64,000 nucleotides of DNA from NCBI RefSeq assembly GCF_030403435.1, contig NZ_JAUEPH010000004.1, positions 124,001 to 188,000 of the forward strand, written 5' to 3'. Below the pieces are notes generated by a model. That model was not told the origin of the DNA, searched no databases, and worked only from the letters and a program-made list of their open reading frames with translations. Made by a program: the position numbers and the translations under genes. Positions 35,798-45,120 of the stretch are shown one piece after another. Numbering within the stretch: the stretch's first letter is position 1; the number at the start of each line of letters is the position of its first letter. This stretch comes from Algoriphagus sediminis (GTDB lineage Bacteria; Bacteroidota; Bacteroidia; Cytophagales; Cyclobacteriaceae).

Positions 35798-36463
35798 ATG
35801 AGAACCCATTCTGTTCAGTTGAATTATCCAAAATTTACTCTGGAACTGCTAAAAGAAAAAGTAGTATGGTTACAGACAGAGAAAATTTTACTGATTGCAG
35901 ACTTACACTTTGGCAAAGCTGCACATTTCAGAAAATCCGGAATTCCAATTCCAGAACCCATTCACCATCAGGACCTTAATCGATTAAATTTACTTTTTGG
36001 AGACTTTAAGCCTGAAGCAGTCTATTTTCTCGGAGATATTTTTCACAGTGATGTAAATGATCAATGGAAGGTTCTCAATAATTTTTTAGGAAGCTTCAGA
36101 AACATTGAGTTCCATTTAATTTTGGGAAATCATGATATTCTTTCTGAGGACTTTTACTCCGAATCCTGCTTCACAATTCACAAAAGGCCTTTAGAAATCA
36201 TAGATGGCTTATTTCTATCTCATGAACCTTTAGAGATTTTGTCAGAAGAAAAATTTAATATTTGTGGCCATATTCATCCGGGAGTTCGGATGAGAGGAAG
36301 GGCCAGACAATCGATTAATCTTCCATGTTTTTATCTAAATCATAACCAGCTCATTCTTCCTGCTTTCGGAATATTCACCGGACTTTACACGATTACTCCC
36401 ACTAATGGTGAGCGTGTATTTGGAGTGACCCCAGAACGAGTGATTGAATTGAAGTCTGAATAG
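35798..36463 (+). CDS. pdeM: PdeM-type metallophosphoesterase
   Basis: Calcineurin-like phosphoesterase of the ligase-associated DNA-damage-response group. Metal motifs are in order: ADLHFGKAAHFRKSGIP (31-48 region), LGDIFHSD, LGNHD, SHEPL and CGHIHPG. The extra AAHFRK segment after the first Asp-His pair is typical of PdeM. In many bacteria pdeM sits with a Lhr-type helicase and a DNA ligase; neither is nearby here, so it may act alone or with genes elsewhere. Confidence 0.88.
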   Translation: MRTHSVQLNYPKFTLELLKEKVVWLQTEKILLIADLHFGKAAHFRKSGIPIPEPIHHQDLNRLNLLFGDFKPEAVYFLGDIFHSDVNDQWKVLNNFLGSFRNIEFHLILGNHDILSEDFYSESCFTIHKRPLEIIDGLFLSHEPLEILSEEKFNICGHIHPGVRMRGRARQSINLPCFYLNHNQLILPAFGIFTGLYTITPTNGERVFGVTPERVIELKSE

Positions 36464-36515
36464 GATTGGCAAAATCCTTGTACTACTCTATTTTTGTCTC
36501 TGACTTTATACACAT

Positions 36516-37406
36516 ATGGCTAAAATCCCTAAAAAAAAGAAACGTCTCGGATACTTTAAGTTTGGTAGCGTTCTTTTCAGTATTACACTCTCATTATTCA
36601 TTGTTGGACTTTTTGGGGTAATTCTAATTCAAGCAAAAAGCCTGACCACAATGATTCGGGAGAATGTGGAAATCCAGATTTTCTTAGATAAAAATCTTGA
36701 GGAATCTGCCCTTTCTGCTTTAAAAGAGGATATTTCTGGTAGACCTTTCATTCTAAATAAAGAGGATAGTCTAGCCATAAGATATGTTTCCAGAGAGGAA
36801 GCAGCAGAGACTTTTATAGAAAGTACAGGGGAAGATTTCACTCAATTTCTTGAAGATAATCCACTACGTGATAGCTTCGTACTCATAATTGCAGAGGAAT
36901 TTCAAACCAGTGAACAATTAGAAACCATTGTTTCTCAATTAGAAGAAATCCCAGGAGTTTTTGAGGTTTCTTATATGACAGACCTTGTAGACTCCATTAA
37001 TAGAAACCTCCTAAAAGTGAGTCTTGTGCTTGGTGGGTTCATCCTCATTTTGATCATTACGGTGGTCATGCTGATCAATAATACGATCCGATTGGCGTTA
37101 TTCTCACAACGTTTTCTCATCCGCTCTATGCAACTTGTAGGTGCGACCAGAGGATTTATTCGAAAGCCTTTTCTTTCCAGAGCTCTAGCATTTGGGCTAC
37201 TTGCAGGACTTTTTGCTTCTTTAATCTTATTCATTCTAGTGAAATACACTCAAGCCAATATTGAAGGGTTCGCTGCGCTCCAGAATGAAGAATTACTTAT
37301 TGCTCTCTTTGGAATTTTGATCTTTACAGGAGGAATTCTTTCTGTATTGAGTACCTTGCGGGCTGTAAACAAGTATCTCAACATGTCTTTAGACGAATTG
37401 TACTAA
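36516..37406 (+). CDS. ftsX: Cell division protein FtsX
   Basis: Inner-membrane partner of the ATPase FtsE, which controls septal peptidoglycan hydrolases. Four membrane helices: about 19-41 and three between 165 and 285, with a periplasmic domain in between that contains VEIQIFLDKNLEES. This matches the FtsX/permease layout. ftsE is not adjacent. It heads a run with DUF3098, uppP, truB and ribF spaced by 1 to 2 bases, all linked to envelope growth or basic metabolism. Confidence 0.93.
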   Translation: MAKIPKKKKRLGYFKFGSVLFSITLSLFIVGLFGVILIQAKSLTTMIRENVEIQIFLDKNLEESALSALKEDISGRPFILNKEDSLAIRYVSREEAAETFIESTGEDFTQFLEDNPLRDSFVLIIAEEFQTSEQLETIVSQLEEIPGVFEVSYMTDLVDSINRNLLKVSLVLGGFILILIITVVMLINNTIRLALFSQRFLIRSMQLVGATRGFIRKPFLSRALAFGLLAGLFASLILFILVKYTQANIEGFAALQNEELLIALFGILIFTGGILSVLSTLRAVNKYLNMSLDELY

Positions 37407-37407
37407 G

Positions 37408-37617
37408 ATGAGCAAATCTGCATTCCCATTTTCAAAAAAAAATTACCGATTTATGTGGATCGGAATTGCATTGATTGTCCTTGGCTTCACGATTATTGGA
37501 CTTGAATCTGCACCTCATGGTGAAGGTTTTTTAGGATTGACCTTAGGGCCGATAGTAGTACTTTCGGGCTTTATTTTTGAGTTCTTTGCCATCTTCGCAA
37601 AAGATCGCAAAAAGTAA
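37408..37617 (+). CDS. DUF3098 two-helix membrane protein
   Basis: 69 residues, two membrane helices (about 14-31 and 42-62), with the family ending in a short basic tail (KDRKK). The pattern FPFSKKNYRFMWIGIALIVLG is characteristic of DUF3098. It is almost always found between ftsX and uppP in Bacteroidota; its role is unknown, but the constant position suggests the division or wall-precursor machinery. One base follows ftsX and two bases precede uppP. Confidence 0.92.
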   Translation: MSKSAFPFSKKNYRFMWIGIALIVLGFTIIGLESAPHGEGFLGLTLGPIVVLSGFIFEFFAIFAKDRKK

Positions 37618-37619
37618 AC

Positions 37620-38414
37620 ATGGACATTCTTGACGCAATCATCCTTGGTATCATACAAGGGCTAACTGAATTCCTTCCGGTTTCCTCCAGTGGTCATCTA
37701 GAACTGGGTAAAGCTCTTCTAGGTGAAAACAGACTTCCAGCTGAAAGTTTGCTTTTTACTGTGGTTGTTCATTTCGCAACGGCATTGAGTACCATTGTGG
37801 TCTTCAGAAAAGATATAGTGGAGATAATCAGTGCACTTCTGAAGTTTGAGAGAAACGAGGAAACGCTATTTGTAGGGAAGATTCTGGTATCTATGATCCC
37901 CGCAGTAATCATAGGAGTCCTTTTTGAAGAAGAGCTAGAGTCCTTATTTGGGGGAAAGATAGTGTTTGTAGGTTGTATGCTGATTTTGACAGCGCTATTG
38001 CTGTTCCTTGCGGACAAAGCTAAATACACTAATAAGCCGGTGGGCTTTCTTCAAGCTTTAATTGTTGGGGTAGCTCAAGCCATCGCCATTTTACCTGGTA
38101 TATCAAGGTCTGGAGCCACCATTTCAACCTCTGTCCTTCTAGGGATTGATAAGAACAAAGCCGCCAGGTTTTCCTTCTTGATGGTCATCCCATTGATCTT
38201 TGGAAAAATTGCTAAAGACATAATGGATGGTGCACTTTCCTATGACACAGAGGGATTTACATATCTTTCTGCAGGCTTCTTAGCGGCATTTGTTTCCGGT
38301 ATTTTAGCTTGTACTTGGATGATCAAATTAGTGAGACAGAGTAAGCTATCTTATTTTTCAATTTACTGTTTGATAGTAGGACTTATTGCCATTATTGGTG
38401 GACTTTACCTCTAG
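37620..38414 (+). CDS. uppP: Undecaprenyl-diphosphate phosphatase
   Basis: Recycles the lipid carrier for peptidoglycan synthesis and gives bacitracin tolerance. The signature QGLTEFLPVSSSGHLEL (14-30 region) and the second motif PGISRSGATIS (about 158-168) carry the catalytic Glu, Ser and Arg. Six to seven membrane helices are visible, and the length of 264 residues fits. It sits in the ftsX-to-ribF run. Confidence 0.95.
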   Translation: MDILDAIILGIIQGLTEFLPVSSSGHLELGKALLGENRLPAESLLFTVVVHFATALSTIVVFRKDIVEIISALLKFERNEETLFVGKILVSMIPAVIIGVLFEEELESLFGGKIVFVGCMLILTALLLFLADKAKYTNKPVGFLQALIVGVAQAIAILPGISRSGATISTSVLLGIDKNKAARFSFLMVIPLIFGKIAKDIMDGALSYDTEGFTYLSAGFLAAFVSGILACTWMIKLVRQSKLSYFSIYCLIVGLIAIIGGLYL

Positions 38415-38416
38415 CT

Positions 38417-39082
38417 ATGGAAGAACCATATGGAGAAGTATTCTTGATTGACAAGCCCATTGAATGGACTTCTTTTGATGTGGTGAAAAAGGTACGCAAT
38501 GCATTAAGAATCAAAAAAGTGGGTCATGCAGGAACTTTGGATCCTTTGGCCACAGGCCTATTGATTGTTTGCGCCGGGAAAATGACCAAACAGATTGAGC
38601 GCTTCATGGGTCAGGAAAAAGAATACACCGGCACCTTTGAGCTAGGAAGTACCACTGAATCCTTCGATTTAGAAAAACCAGTAATTTTCCAGGCAGAAAC
38701 TAGTCACCTTTCTGAGGCCGATGTAGAAAAGGCGATGGAAAAATTCACTGGCGAGATTCAGCAGATTCCACCTATGCATTCCGCAATAAAGGTGGATGGG
38801 GAGCGAGTTTATGAGGCAGCCAGAAAAGGTAAAATAGTTCAAATAGACCCGAGGCCAGTATTCATCGAGGAATTTGAATTAATGAAATTTGAAAACCCTA
38901 CAATACATTTTAGGGTAGTATGCTCCAAAGGAACATATATTAGAAGCCTAGCAAGAGATTTAGGAAATGAGCTAGGTGTAGGTGCTTATATGAGTAGTTT
39001 AGTAAGAGTTCGTATTGGTGAGTATAAACTTGAGGAAGCCCATAATTTACCGGACCTTATAGCAGAGATAAAATCCAGATAA
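38417..39082 (+). CDS. truB: tRNA pseudouridine55 synthase
   Basis: Makes pseudouridine in the T-loop of tRNAs. The catalytic Asp lies in HAGTLDPLATGLL near residue 43. The family motif GTYIRSLARDLG is near residue 178. At 221 residues it lacks the C-terminal PUA domain, as is common in Bacteroidota. It is followed after one base by ribF. Confidence 0.95.
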   Translation: MEEPYGEVFLIDKPIEWTSFDVVKKVRNALRIKKVGHAGTLDPLATGLLIVCAGKMTKQIERFMGQEKEYTGTFELGSTTESFDLEKPVIFQAETSHLSEADVEKAMEKFTGEIQQIPPMHSAIKVDGERVYEAARKGKIVQIDPRPVFIEEFELMKFENPTIHFRVVCSKGTYIRSLARDLGNELGVGAYMSSLVRVRIGEYKLEEAHNLPDLIAEIKSR

Positions 39083-39083
39083 A

Positions 39084-40007
39084 ATGAGGATTTATGAAGG
39101 TTTAGTTGACATTCCTGAGATTCCAACTCCAGTGGTGACGAGTGGAACCTTTGATGGTGTGCATCTTGGACATCAAAAGATTTTAAAGCGAATTGTTGAG
39201 CTAGCTAAAAAGGAAGAAGGAGAAACGGTACTCATTACTTTTTGGCCACACCCAAGGCTGGTCCTTTATCCAGAAGAACATAATCTTCGCCTACTAAGCA
39301 CTTTTGAGGAAAAGGCAAAACTCCTTGAAAAATCAGGAATAGATCACCTTGTTAGTATTCCTTTTACCAAGGAATTTTCTCAGCTGACTTCTCAGGAGTT
39401 TATTCAAAGTGTATTAGTGGATAAGCTCAGGACCAAAAAGCTTGTGATTGGCTATGATCACAGATTCGGTAAAAATCGTGAAGGAGGATTTGAATACCTC
39501 CAGAAGAATAGCCAGTCTTTTGGCTTTGAACTGGAAGAAATATCCCGGGAAGACGTGGATGACATCGGAGTAAGCAGCACTAAAATCAGAAATGCCTTAA
39601 TTGCCGGTGAGGTCGAAACCGCTACAAAATATCTTGGTCGCCCTTATGAACTAAATGGAATTGTTATCAAGGGACAACAAATCGGAAGATCCATAGGTTT
39701 TCCCACTGCAAACGTTCACATTCCAAACGATTACAAACTTATCCCTAAGGATGGCGTATATGCGATTGATGTGGTCGTGGATGGGAAAAAGCATCAGGCA
39801 ATGATGAATATTGGTAACCGGCCTACCGTCGATGGCACCAAGAAAACCGTAGAAGCACATTTGTTTGATTTTGATGGAAACTTATACGATCATCAGGTTA
39901 CCTTATATTTAAAGAAGTATCTCCGGGAAGAAAAGAAATTTGAAAATCTGGACGAGCTGAAAGACCAATTAAGTAAAGACCAGGTCGCTGCCAGAAAAGT
40001 ATCATAA
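39084..40007 (+). CDS. ribF: Bifunctional riboflavin kinase/FAD synthetase
   Basis: Converts riboflavin to FMN and then FAD. The N-terminal nucleotidyl-transferase domain shows GTFDGVHLGHQKIL (22-35) with the HxGH motif, and SSTKIRNAL near 165. The C-terminal kinase domain contains GRSIGFPTANV near 197-207 and NIGNRPTV. The length of 307 residues is standard. Last gene of the run; CoA-transferase genes follow after 10 bases and may be co-transcribed. Confidence 0.95.
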   Translation: MRIYEGLVDIPEIPTPVVTSGTFDGVHLGHQKILKRIVELAKKEEGETVLITFWPHPRLVLYPEEHNLRLLSTFEEKAKLLEKSGIDHLVSIPFTKEFSQLTSQEFIQSVLVDKLRTKKLVIGYDHRFGKNREGGFEYLQKNSQSFGFELEEISREDVDDIGVSSTKIRNALIAGEVETATKYLGRPYELNGIVIKGQQIGRSIGFPTANVHIPNDYKLIPKDGVYAIDVVVDGKKHQAMMNIGNRPTVDGTKKTVEAHLFDFDGNLYDHQVTLYLKKYLREEKKFENLDELKDQLSKDQVAARKVS

Positions 40008-40017
40008 ACCCAAATAA

Positions 40018-40719
40018 ATGATAGATAAGAGAGTTAAAAATGCTGAGGAAGCTGTAAGGGATATACCCTCAGGTGCCACCTTACTTATGGGAGGTTTTGG
40101 GCTATGCGGTATTCCTGAAAATTGTATAGCTGCCATCGAGAAAACAGACGTCAAAGACCTGACCATTGTATCGAATAATGCAGGGGTTGATGATTTTGGA
40201 ATTGGGCTGTTGCTTCAAAAAAAGAAAGTCAAGAAAATGATTTCAAGCTATGTCGGTGAAAATGCAGAGTTTGAAAGACAGCTGTTATCTGGAGAATTGG
40301 AAGTAGACCTGATACCTCAAGGGACTCTGGCTGAGAGGGTAAGAGCTGGTGGTGCAGGAATTCCAGCTTTCTTCACCCCTGCCGGTGTGGGAACAGAAGT
40401 AGCCGAGGGTAAAGAAACCAGAGATTTCGAAGGTAAAACTTACCTTATGGAAGAATGGCTTCGAGGAGATTTTTCTTGCGTCAAAGCCTGGAAGGGCGAC
40501 TATGCAGGAAATCTTATTTTTAAAGGGACTGCGAGAAACTTCAACCCCATGATGGCGGCAGCAGGTAAAATATGTATTGCCGAGGTAGAAGAACTCGTTC
40601 CTCCAGGTGAATTAGAACCAAATCAAATTCATACTCCTGGTATTTATGTTCAAAGAATTTTCCAGGGAGAAAATTATGAGAAGAGAATTGAGCAAAAAAC
40701 CATCACCAAAAAAGCTTAA
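40018..40719 (+). CDS. scoA: 3-oxoacid CoA-transferase subunit A
   Basis: Alpha subunit of the succinyl-CoA:3-ketoacid (acetoacetate) CoA-transferase used in ketone or branched-chain degradation. [13 protein letters not shown] near residues 21-33 and [11 protein letters not shown] are the CoA-binding signatures, and the length of 233 residues fits. Paired with subunit B 3 bases downstream. Acetoacetate preference over other oxoacids cannot be read from sequence. Confidence 0.92.
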   Translation: MIDKRVKNAEEAVRDIPSGATLLMGGFGLCGIPENCIAAIEKTDVKDLTIVSNNAGVDDFGIGLLLQKKKVKKMISSYVGENAEFERQLLSGELEVDLIPQGTLAERVRAGGAGIPAFFTPAGVGTEVAEGKETRDFEGKTYLMEEWLRGDFSCVKAWKGDYAGNLIFKGTARNFNPMMAAAGKICIAEVEELVPPGELEPNQIHTPGIYVQRIFQGENYEKRIEQKTITKKA

Positions 40720-40722
40720 GCC

Positions 40723-41379
40723 ATGTTGACAAAAGATCAAATTGCTCAAAGAATCGCCAGAGAAGTAGAAAACAGACAACACATCAATCTTGGAATAGGC
40801 ATCCCCACCCTTGTGGCAAATTATATTCCGGATGAGTTAGATGTAGTATTGCAATCAGAAAATGGACTTTTGGGAATAGGCCCATTTCCCACGGAGGATA
40901 AGGTGGACCCTGACCTCATTAATGCTGGAAAGCAAACCATCACCATTACCAAGGGTTCAGTTCTTTTCAGTAGTGCGGAGTCATTTGCAATGATCCGAGG
41001 AGGACATGTGGACTTAACCATTCTAGGAGCAATGGAAGTGTCCGAGAACGGAGACATCGCTAACTGGAAAATTCCCGGCAAAATGGTTAAAGGAATGGGC
41101 GGTGCGATGGATTTGGTGGCTTCAGCAGAAAACATAATAGTGGCCATGCAACATTGCTCACGTTCTGGTAGCTCTAAATTGCTCAAAGAATGTACACTGC
41201 CTATCACGGGAATCCGATGTGTGAAGAAGATTGTGACTGATTTGGCATTTTTAGAAATACATCCAGATGGTGGCTTTGTCCTTAAGGAACGAGCACCTGG
41301 AGTGACGGTAGAAGAGATTCGAGAGAAGACTGAAGGAAAGCTAATTGTAAATGGAAATATTCCTGAAATGAAATTCTAA
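40723..41379 (+). CDS. scoB: 3-oxoacid CoA-transferase subunit B
   Basis: Beta subunit carrying the active-site Glu in SENGLLGIGPFP (about residue 46), which forms the CoA thioester intermediate. GIGIPTLVANYIP precedes it. The length of 218 residues fits. It forms a heterotetramer with the upstream subunit A. GldC follows after about 45 bases. Confidence 0.92.
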   Translation: MLTKDQIAQRIAREVENRQHINLGIGIPTLVANYIPDELDVVLQSENGLLGIGPFPTEDKVDPDLINAGKQTITITKGSVLFSSAESFAMIRGGHVDLTILGAMEVSENGDIANWKIPGKMVKGMGGAMDLVASAENIIVAMQHCSRSGSSKLLKECTLPITGIRCVKKIVTDLAFLEIHPDGGFVLKERAPGVTVEEIREKTEGKLIVNGNIPEMKF

Positions 41380-41424
41380 GCGAACTTTCCTAAAAGGGAT
41401 TTGGTTCGATTGAAAATTTATAAA

Positions 41425-41763
41425 ATGAAGAAGTCAGATATCAATTTCCAGGTTTCCCTGGATGATCAAAATTTACCCAAGAAAATACTTTGGGAAGCAT
41501 CAGATAAGGAGTCTATTGGCTTGGAATCTACAAACAGTATCAGTCTTAATGTTTGGGACAATTTAAATCAGAGTACCCTTCGGATTGATCTTTGGACAGA
41601 GGAAATGTCTGTAGCCGAGATGAAGCGATTTTATATCGATATTATGGGGGGTATGGCACAGACCATTCTCAATAGTACCGGTGATGAATATATGTCAGAA
41701 GAGATCAAAGCTCTTTGTGACAGATTAGTTCAACATGTCAACGAGGAAAATAAGAACTCGTAA
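41425..41763 (+). CDS. gldC: Gliding motility protein GldC
   Basis: 112 residues from ATG 41425 (MKKSDINFQVSLDDQNLPKKI); an in-frame TTG at 41401 gives 8 additional unlikely residues. The match to GldC is clear in LPKKILWEASD, NVWDNLNQSTLRIDLWTEEMSV and the C-terminal helix. GldC is a small cytoplasmic protein linked to Bacteroidota gliding; its exact role is not settled. The core gld genes (gldJKLMN) are not in this window. A terminator follows 21 bases after the stop. Confidence 0.9.
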   Translation: MKKSDINFQVSLDDQNLPKKILWEASDKESIGLESTNSISLNVWDNLNQSTLRIDLWTEEMSVAEMKRFYIDIMGGMAQTILNSTGDEYMSEEIKALCDRLVQHVNEENKNS

Positions 41764-41781
41764 TCGATTGAAAAGCTCAGA

Positions 41782-41808
41782 AAGCCTGATTTTGTCAGGT
41801 TTTTTTTT
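41782..41808 (+). terminator. Intrinsic terminator after gldC
   Basis: CCTGA at 41785-41789 pairs with TCAGG at 41795-41799 around a TTTTG loop, extended by A-T and G-T pairs, followed by nine T. Confidence 0.8.
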
Positions 41809-42081
41809 GTCCAATATCAAAATGAATAGAAATCATTAAATACGTTTTTTTTAACAATCTCTAACATATGATTTGGCAATTATAATTTTTGACCGTAATC
41901 ATTAAGGATTTGCCAGAATATGCCTTCAGTTTCCAGTTTGCGTGAAATTAGGCATACTTCTAGAATATTTTTTTTTGATCCAAAAACCTCTTTTTCTTCT
42001 GGAATTCGCCTAAATTTCGCCATAAACTGTACTCACCCTTAATCTACAGTTTGATAATTTACTTCTAAAATCAATCCGCAT
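41809..42081 (+). other. AT-rich leader of the TonB receptor gene
   Basis: About 270 bases without an ORF of note. It holds several T-runs (near 41849 and 41970) and the presumed promoter of the receptor gene. I could not assign a promoter box confidently and see no riboswitch or repeat. Confidence 0.5.
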
Positions 42082-45069
42082 ATGAGCAATTTTACTCGTT
42101 TGTTTAGTAGGTCAGTTTTCTTACTGACACTGCTAGTTTCCTTAGGCATGTCGTCGGCTTTTGCCCAAACGACCATCTCGGGAACAGTCATTGATGCCGA
42201 AACAGGAGAAACCTTGGTCGGTGTCAACATCCTGGTTAAAGGAAAAGTGATAGGAACCATCTCAGACTTGGATGGAAACTTCACTTTAAATGTAAATCAG
42301 GAACCTCCATTCACTTTAGTATTTTCTATGGTTGGTTATACCTCCCAGGAAGTAGAAATTACGGGTGGTACTACTAACCTGGATATAGAGTTAGCTGAGA
42401 CCACTATACTTGGGCAGGAAGTTATTGTTTCCGCTTCCAGAGTGGAAGAAGGTGTACTCCAATCTCCTGTTTCTGTGGAGAAAATGGATATTATCGGTAT
42501 TCGGAATGCTCCACAAGCGAGTTTCTATGATGCCCTTGCAAATATGAAAGGTGTTGAAATGAGCACCCAGTCTCTAACCTTTAAATCCTTCAATACTCGA
42601 GGTTTTAATGCAAATGGTAACGTCCGAACCGTACAAATGATTGACGGAATGGACAATCAGGCTCCGGGGCTTAACTTCTCTGTAGGTAACATTGTAGGTA
42701 TATCTGAATTGGATTTAGAAAGCGTAGAATTACTTCCAGGAGCTTCTTCTGCTCTCTATGGACCAAATGCTATCAATGGTATCCTTTTGATGAATTCTAA
42801 GAATCCATTCCAGTATCAGGGCTTAAGTGCAAGCGTCAAAACCGGTATCATGAACGAGAGCGGTAGAATGAACTCCGCTACTCCTTTTTATAATTTTGCT
42901 GCGCGCTACGCAAAGGCAATCAACGATAAGGTCGCTTTCAAAGTGAATGTAGAATACCTTACCGCTGATGATTGGGAAGCCAATGATTTCCGTGATCAGT
43001 CCTTACTGAATGGTTCTACCATCGAGGATGGAAATATAATGAATAACCCTGGCTATAATGGTGTGAACGTTTACGGGGATGAAAATGCTGTAAACATGAA
43101 TTCAGTTGCCCAATCTATGGTGGCTGCCGGTGCACTTCCTGCAGCAGCTTTAGGCTTTATTCCAAACACTTTTGTATCCAGAACCGGATATGAAGAAAGA
43201 GACGTCGCAGATTATGGTACTACTTCATTAAAGTTAAATGCGGCCCTTCATTGGAGAATCAACGATCGTGTGGAAGCTATTTTCCAGGGTAATTATGGAA
43301 CTGGTACCACGGTATATACAGGTGCTGACAGATATTCCATCGCGAACTTTAACCTTGGCCAGTATAAGGCTGAGCTAAGAGGTGCTAACTGGTATTTAAG
43401 AGGATATACCACACAGGAAAGGTCAGGAGATTCTTATGCAGTAGGCATTGCTGCTCAGGGGATCAACGAGGCTTATAACCCTAGTACAATTTGGTTCCCT
43501 GAATATGTAGGTGCATATGCTCAAGCAATTCAAGGTGGGGCTGATCCTAGTGCAGCTCATGGCTTGGCAAGACAATTTGCCGATAGAAATAGATTCCAAC
43601 CTGGAAGTGCTGAATTTGATGCAGCTTTAGCTGATGTGATTTCTAGACCTATCCCAGGTAATCAAAACGGTGTAGGTGCACGCTTTGTGGATAAAACAAA
43701 TCTTTACCACTTAGAAGGTTCTTATAACTTCTCTGATGACATCAAATTTGCTGAATTCATCATCGGTGGTAATTATAGAGTTTATGAACTGAATTCGGAA
43801 GGAACTCTTTTTGCCCTTGATGAAGCTGGACAAGAGTTCAGTATTACTGAATTTGGTGGTTATCTTCAAGGCTCTAAAAAGCTTTTTGATGATAAATTGA
43901 AGATCACTGCTTCTGTGAGATATGACAAAAATGAGAATTTTGCAGGGCAATGGTCACCAAGAGTTTCCGGTGTATTTACAACAGGTAATCATAACTTCAG
44001 AGCCTCCTACCAGACAGGATTTAGAATTCCTACTACGCAGGATCAGTATATAGATCTTTTCACACCACAAGCTCGATTGTTAGGTGGATTACCCTTATTT
44101 AGAGACCGATATAACTTTGGCTCTAACCCAGTCTATCCACTAAATTCTGTTGAAAGATTTGGTGCAGGAGTATTAACTTCTGCACAGGACCCGGCCATCC
44201 AGCAGCAAGCTTTGGCACAAGCCACCGAAATTATATTGCAGCAAGTAGCCCAAGGATTAATTCCTAATGATCCAGCGATCATTCAGCAAGCCATCGCAAC
44301 TCTTACTCCTCAATTGGTGCCTGTAGTTGCAGCTCAAGCTAATCAGGATTTGCTTGAAGAATTTGTTCCTCAAGAATGGAAGCCTGAGAGGGTAAAGTCC
44401 TTTGAAGTGGGTTATAAATCTCTTCTTGGACAGAGATTACTTATCGATGCCTATGTTTATTTCAATAGGTTTGAAAACTTTGCTGGTAGCCAGATTTTGG
44501 TTCAAAATGCAAATGTTCAGCCAGGTAATCCTGCAAGTGATCTTGGTCTGAACTTACTAAGTGCTGACACAAGAAATATTTACTCTATTCCTGTGAACAG
44601 AACAGAAACTATCGAATCCTGGGGTTGGGCCTTAGGTTTAGATTACAAGCTTGCTAAAGGCTATGAAATCGGAGGTAACGTTTCTTACAACACTCTTTCG
44701 AATCTTGATGAACTGGCTGAATCCGGATTCCAACCAGCATTCAACACACCTGATTACAGATATGTGATCAATTTCGCTAACAGAGAATTGACTAAAAACC
44801 TTGGATTTGCTTTTGCTTACAGATGGCAGGGTGAATTTGTATGGCAAAGCTCCTTTGTGGGTAGATCAGTTTCTTCTCAGCAGCTTTCTGTAATGCCTGC
44901 ATTTGGAACCTTTGATGCTCAGTTTAGCTACAAGCTAAAGGATATAAAGTCAATCTTGAAAATCGGAGCTTCAAACCTATTCGGCAACGGATATAGACAG
45001 GCATGGGGTAACCCAACTGTAGGAACCATGTACTTTGTAAGTCTTACATTTGATGAGTTCCTGAATTAA
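42082..45069 (+). CDS. TonB-dependent receptor with carboxypeptidase-regulatory-like domain
   Basis: Outer-membrane transporter driven by TonB. Order: signal peptide (1-28), CarboxypepD_reg-like domain (about 30-110: SGTVIDAETGETLVGVNILV), plug domain (about 125-235, with the ASSALYGPNAINGILLM hallmark), and beta barrel to residue 995. Two Ala/Gln-rich stretches interrupt the barrel, near 475-535 and especially 699-765. No SusD-like lipoprotein follows, so this is a stand-alone receptor rather than part of a starch-utilisation-type pair. The substrate is unknown. Confidence 0.93.
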   Translation: MSNFTRLFSRSVFLLTLLVSLGMSSAFAQTTISGTVIDAETGETLVGVNILVKGKVIGTISDLDGNFTLNVNQEPPFTLVFSMVGYTSQEVEITGGTTNLDIELAETTILGQEVIVSASRVEEGVLQSPVSVEKMDIIGIRNAPQASFYDALANMKGVEMSTQSLTFKSFNTRGFNANGNVRTVQMIDGMDNQAPGLNFSVGNIVGISELDLESVELLPGASSALYGPNAINGILLMNSKNPFQYQGLSASVKTGIMNESGRMNSATPFYNFAARYAKAINDKVAFKVNVEYLTADDWEANDFRDQSLLNGSTIEDGNIMNNPGYNGVNVYGDENAVNMNSVAQSMVAAGALPAAALGFIPNTFVSRTGYEERDVADYGTTSLKLNAALHWRINDRVEAIFQGNYGTGTTVYTGADRYSIANFNLGQYKAELRGANWYLRGYTTQERSGDSYAVGIAAQGINEAYNPSTIWFPEYVGAYAQAIQGGADPSAAHGLARQFADRNRFQPGSAEFDAALADVISRPIPGNQNGVGARFVDKTNLYHLEGSYNFSDDIKFAEFIIGGNYRVYELNSEGTLFALDEAGQEFSITEFGGYLQGSKKLFDDKLKITASVRYDKNENFAGQWSPRVSGVFTTGNHNFRASYQTGFRIPTTQDQYIDLFTPQARLLGGLPLFRDRYNFGSNPVYPLNSVERFGAGVLTSAQDPAIQQQALAQATEIILQQVAQGLIPNDPAIIQQAIATLTPQLVPVVAAQANQDLLEEFVPQEWKPERVKSFEVGYKSLLGQRLLIDAYVYFNRFENFAGSQILVQNANVQPGNPASDLGLNLLSADTRNIYSIPVNRTETIESWGWALGLDYKLAKGYEIGGNVSYNTLSNLDELAESGFQPAFNTPDYRYVINFANRELTKNLGFAFAYRWQGEFVWQSSFVGRSVSSQQLSVMPAFGTFDAQFSYKLKDIKSILKIGASNLFGNGYRQAWGNPTVGTMYFVSLTFDEFLN

Positions 45070-45094
45070 TATTCATAACCACCAATCAACCAAA

Positions 45095-45120
45095 AAGGCC
45101 GAATCACTTGATTCGGCCTT
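45095..45120. terminator. Bidirectional terminator between TonB receptor and PIG-L genes
   Basis: A 12-bp perfect stem, AAGGCCGAATCA with TGATTCGGCCTT, followed by ATTTTTT on the plus side and an A/T-rich stretch on the minus side. Its far arm contains two bases of the PIG-L stop codon. Confidence 0.85.

Noticed and set aside
35798..36463. Ligase-associated DNA repair cluster
   Set aside because: PdeM is alone; no ligase or Lhr helicase gene lies nearby.
41425..41763. Evidence for a full gliding and type IX secretion locus
   Set aside because: Only gldC is present; the core motor and secretion genes are not in the window.
41809..42081. T-runs as repeated terminators or a small RNA
   Set aside because: They lack stems, and nothing supports a separate transcript there.
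42082..45069. SusC of a polysaccharide utilisation locus
   Set aside because: No SusD-like gene, glycoside hydrolase or sensor regulator is adjacent; PIG-L on the other strand is separated by a terminator.
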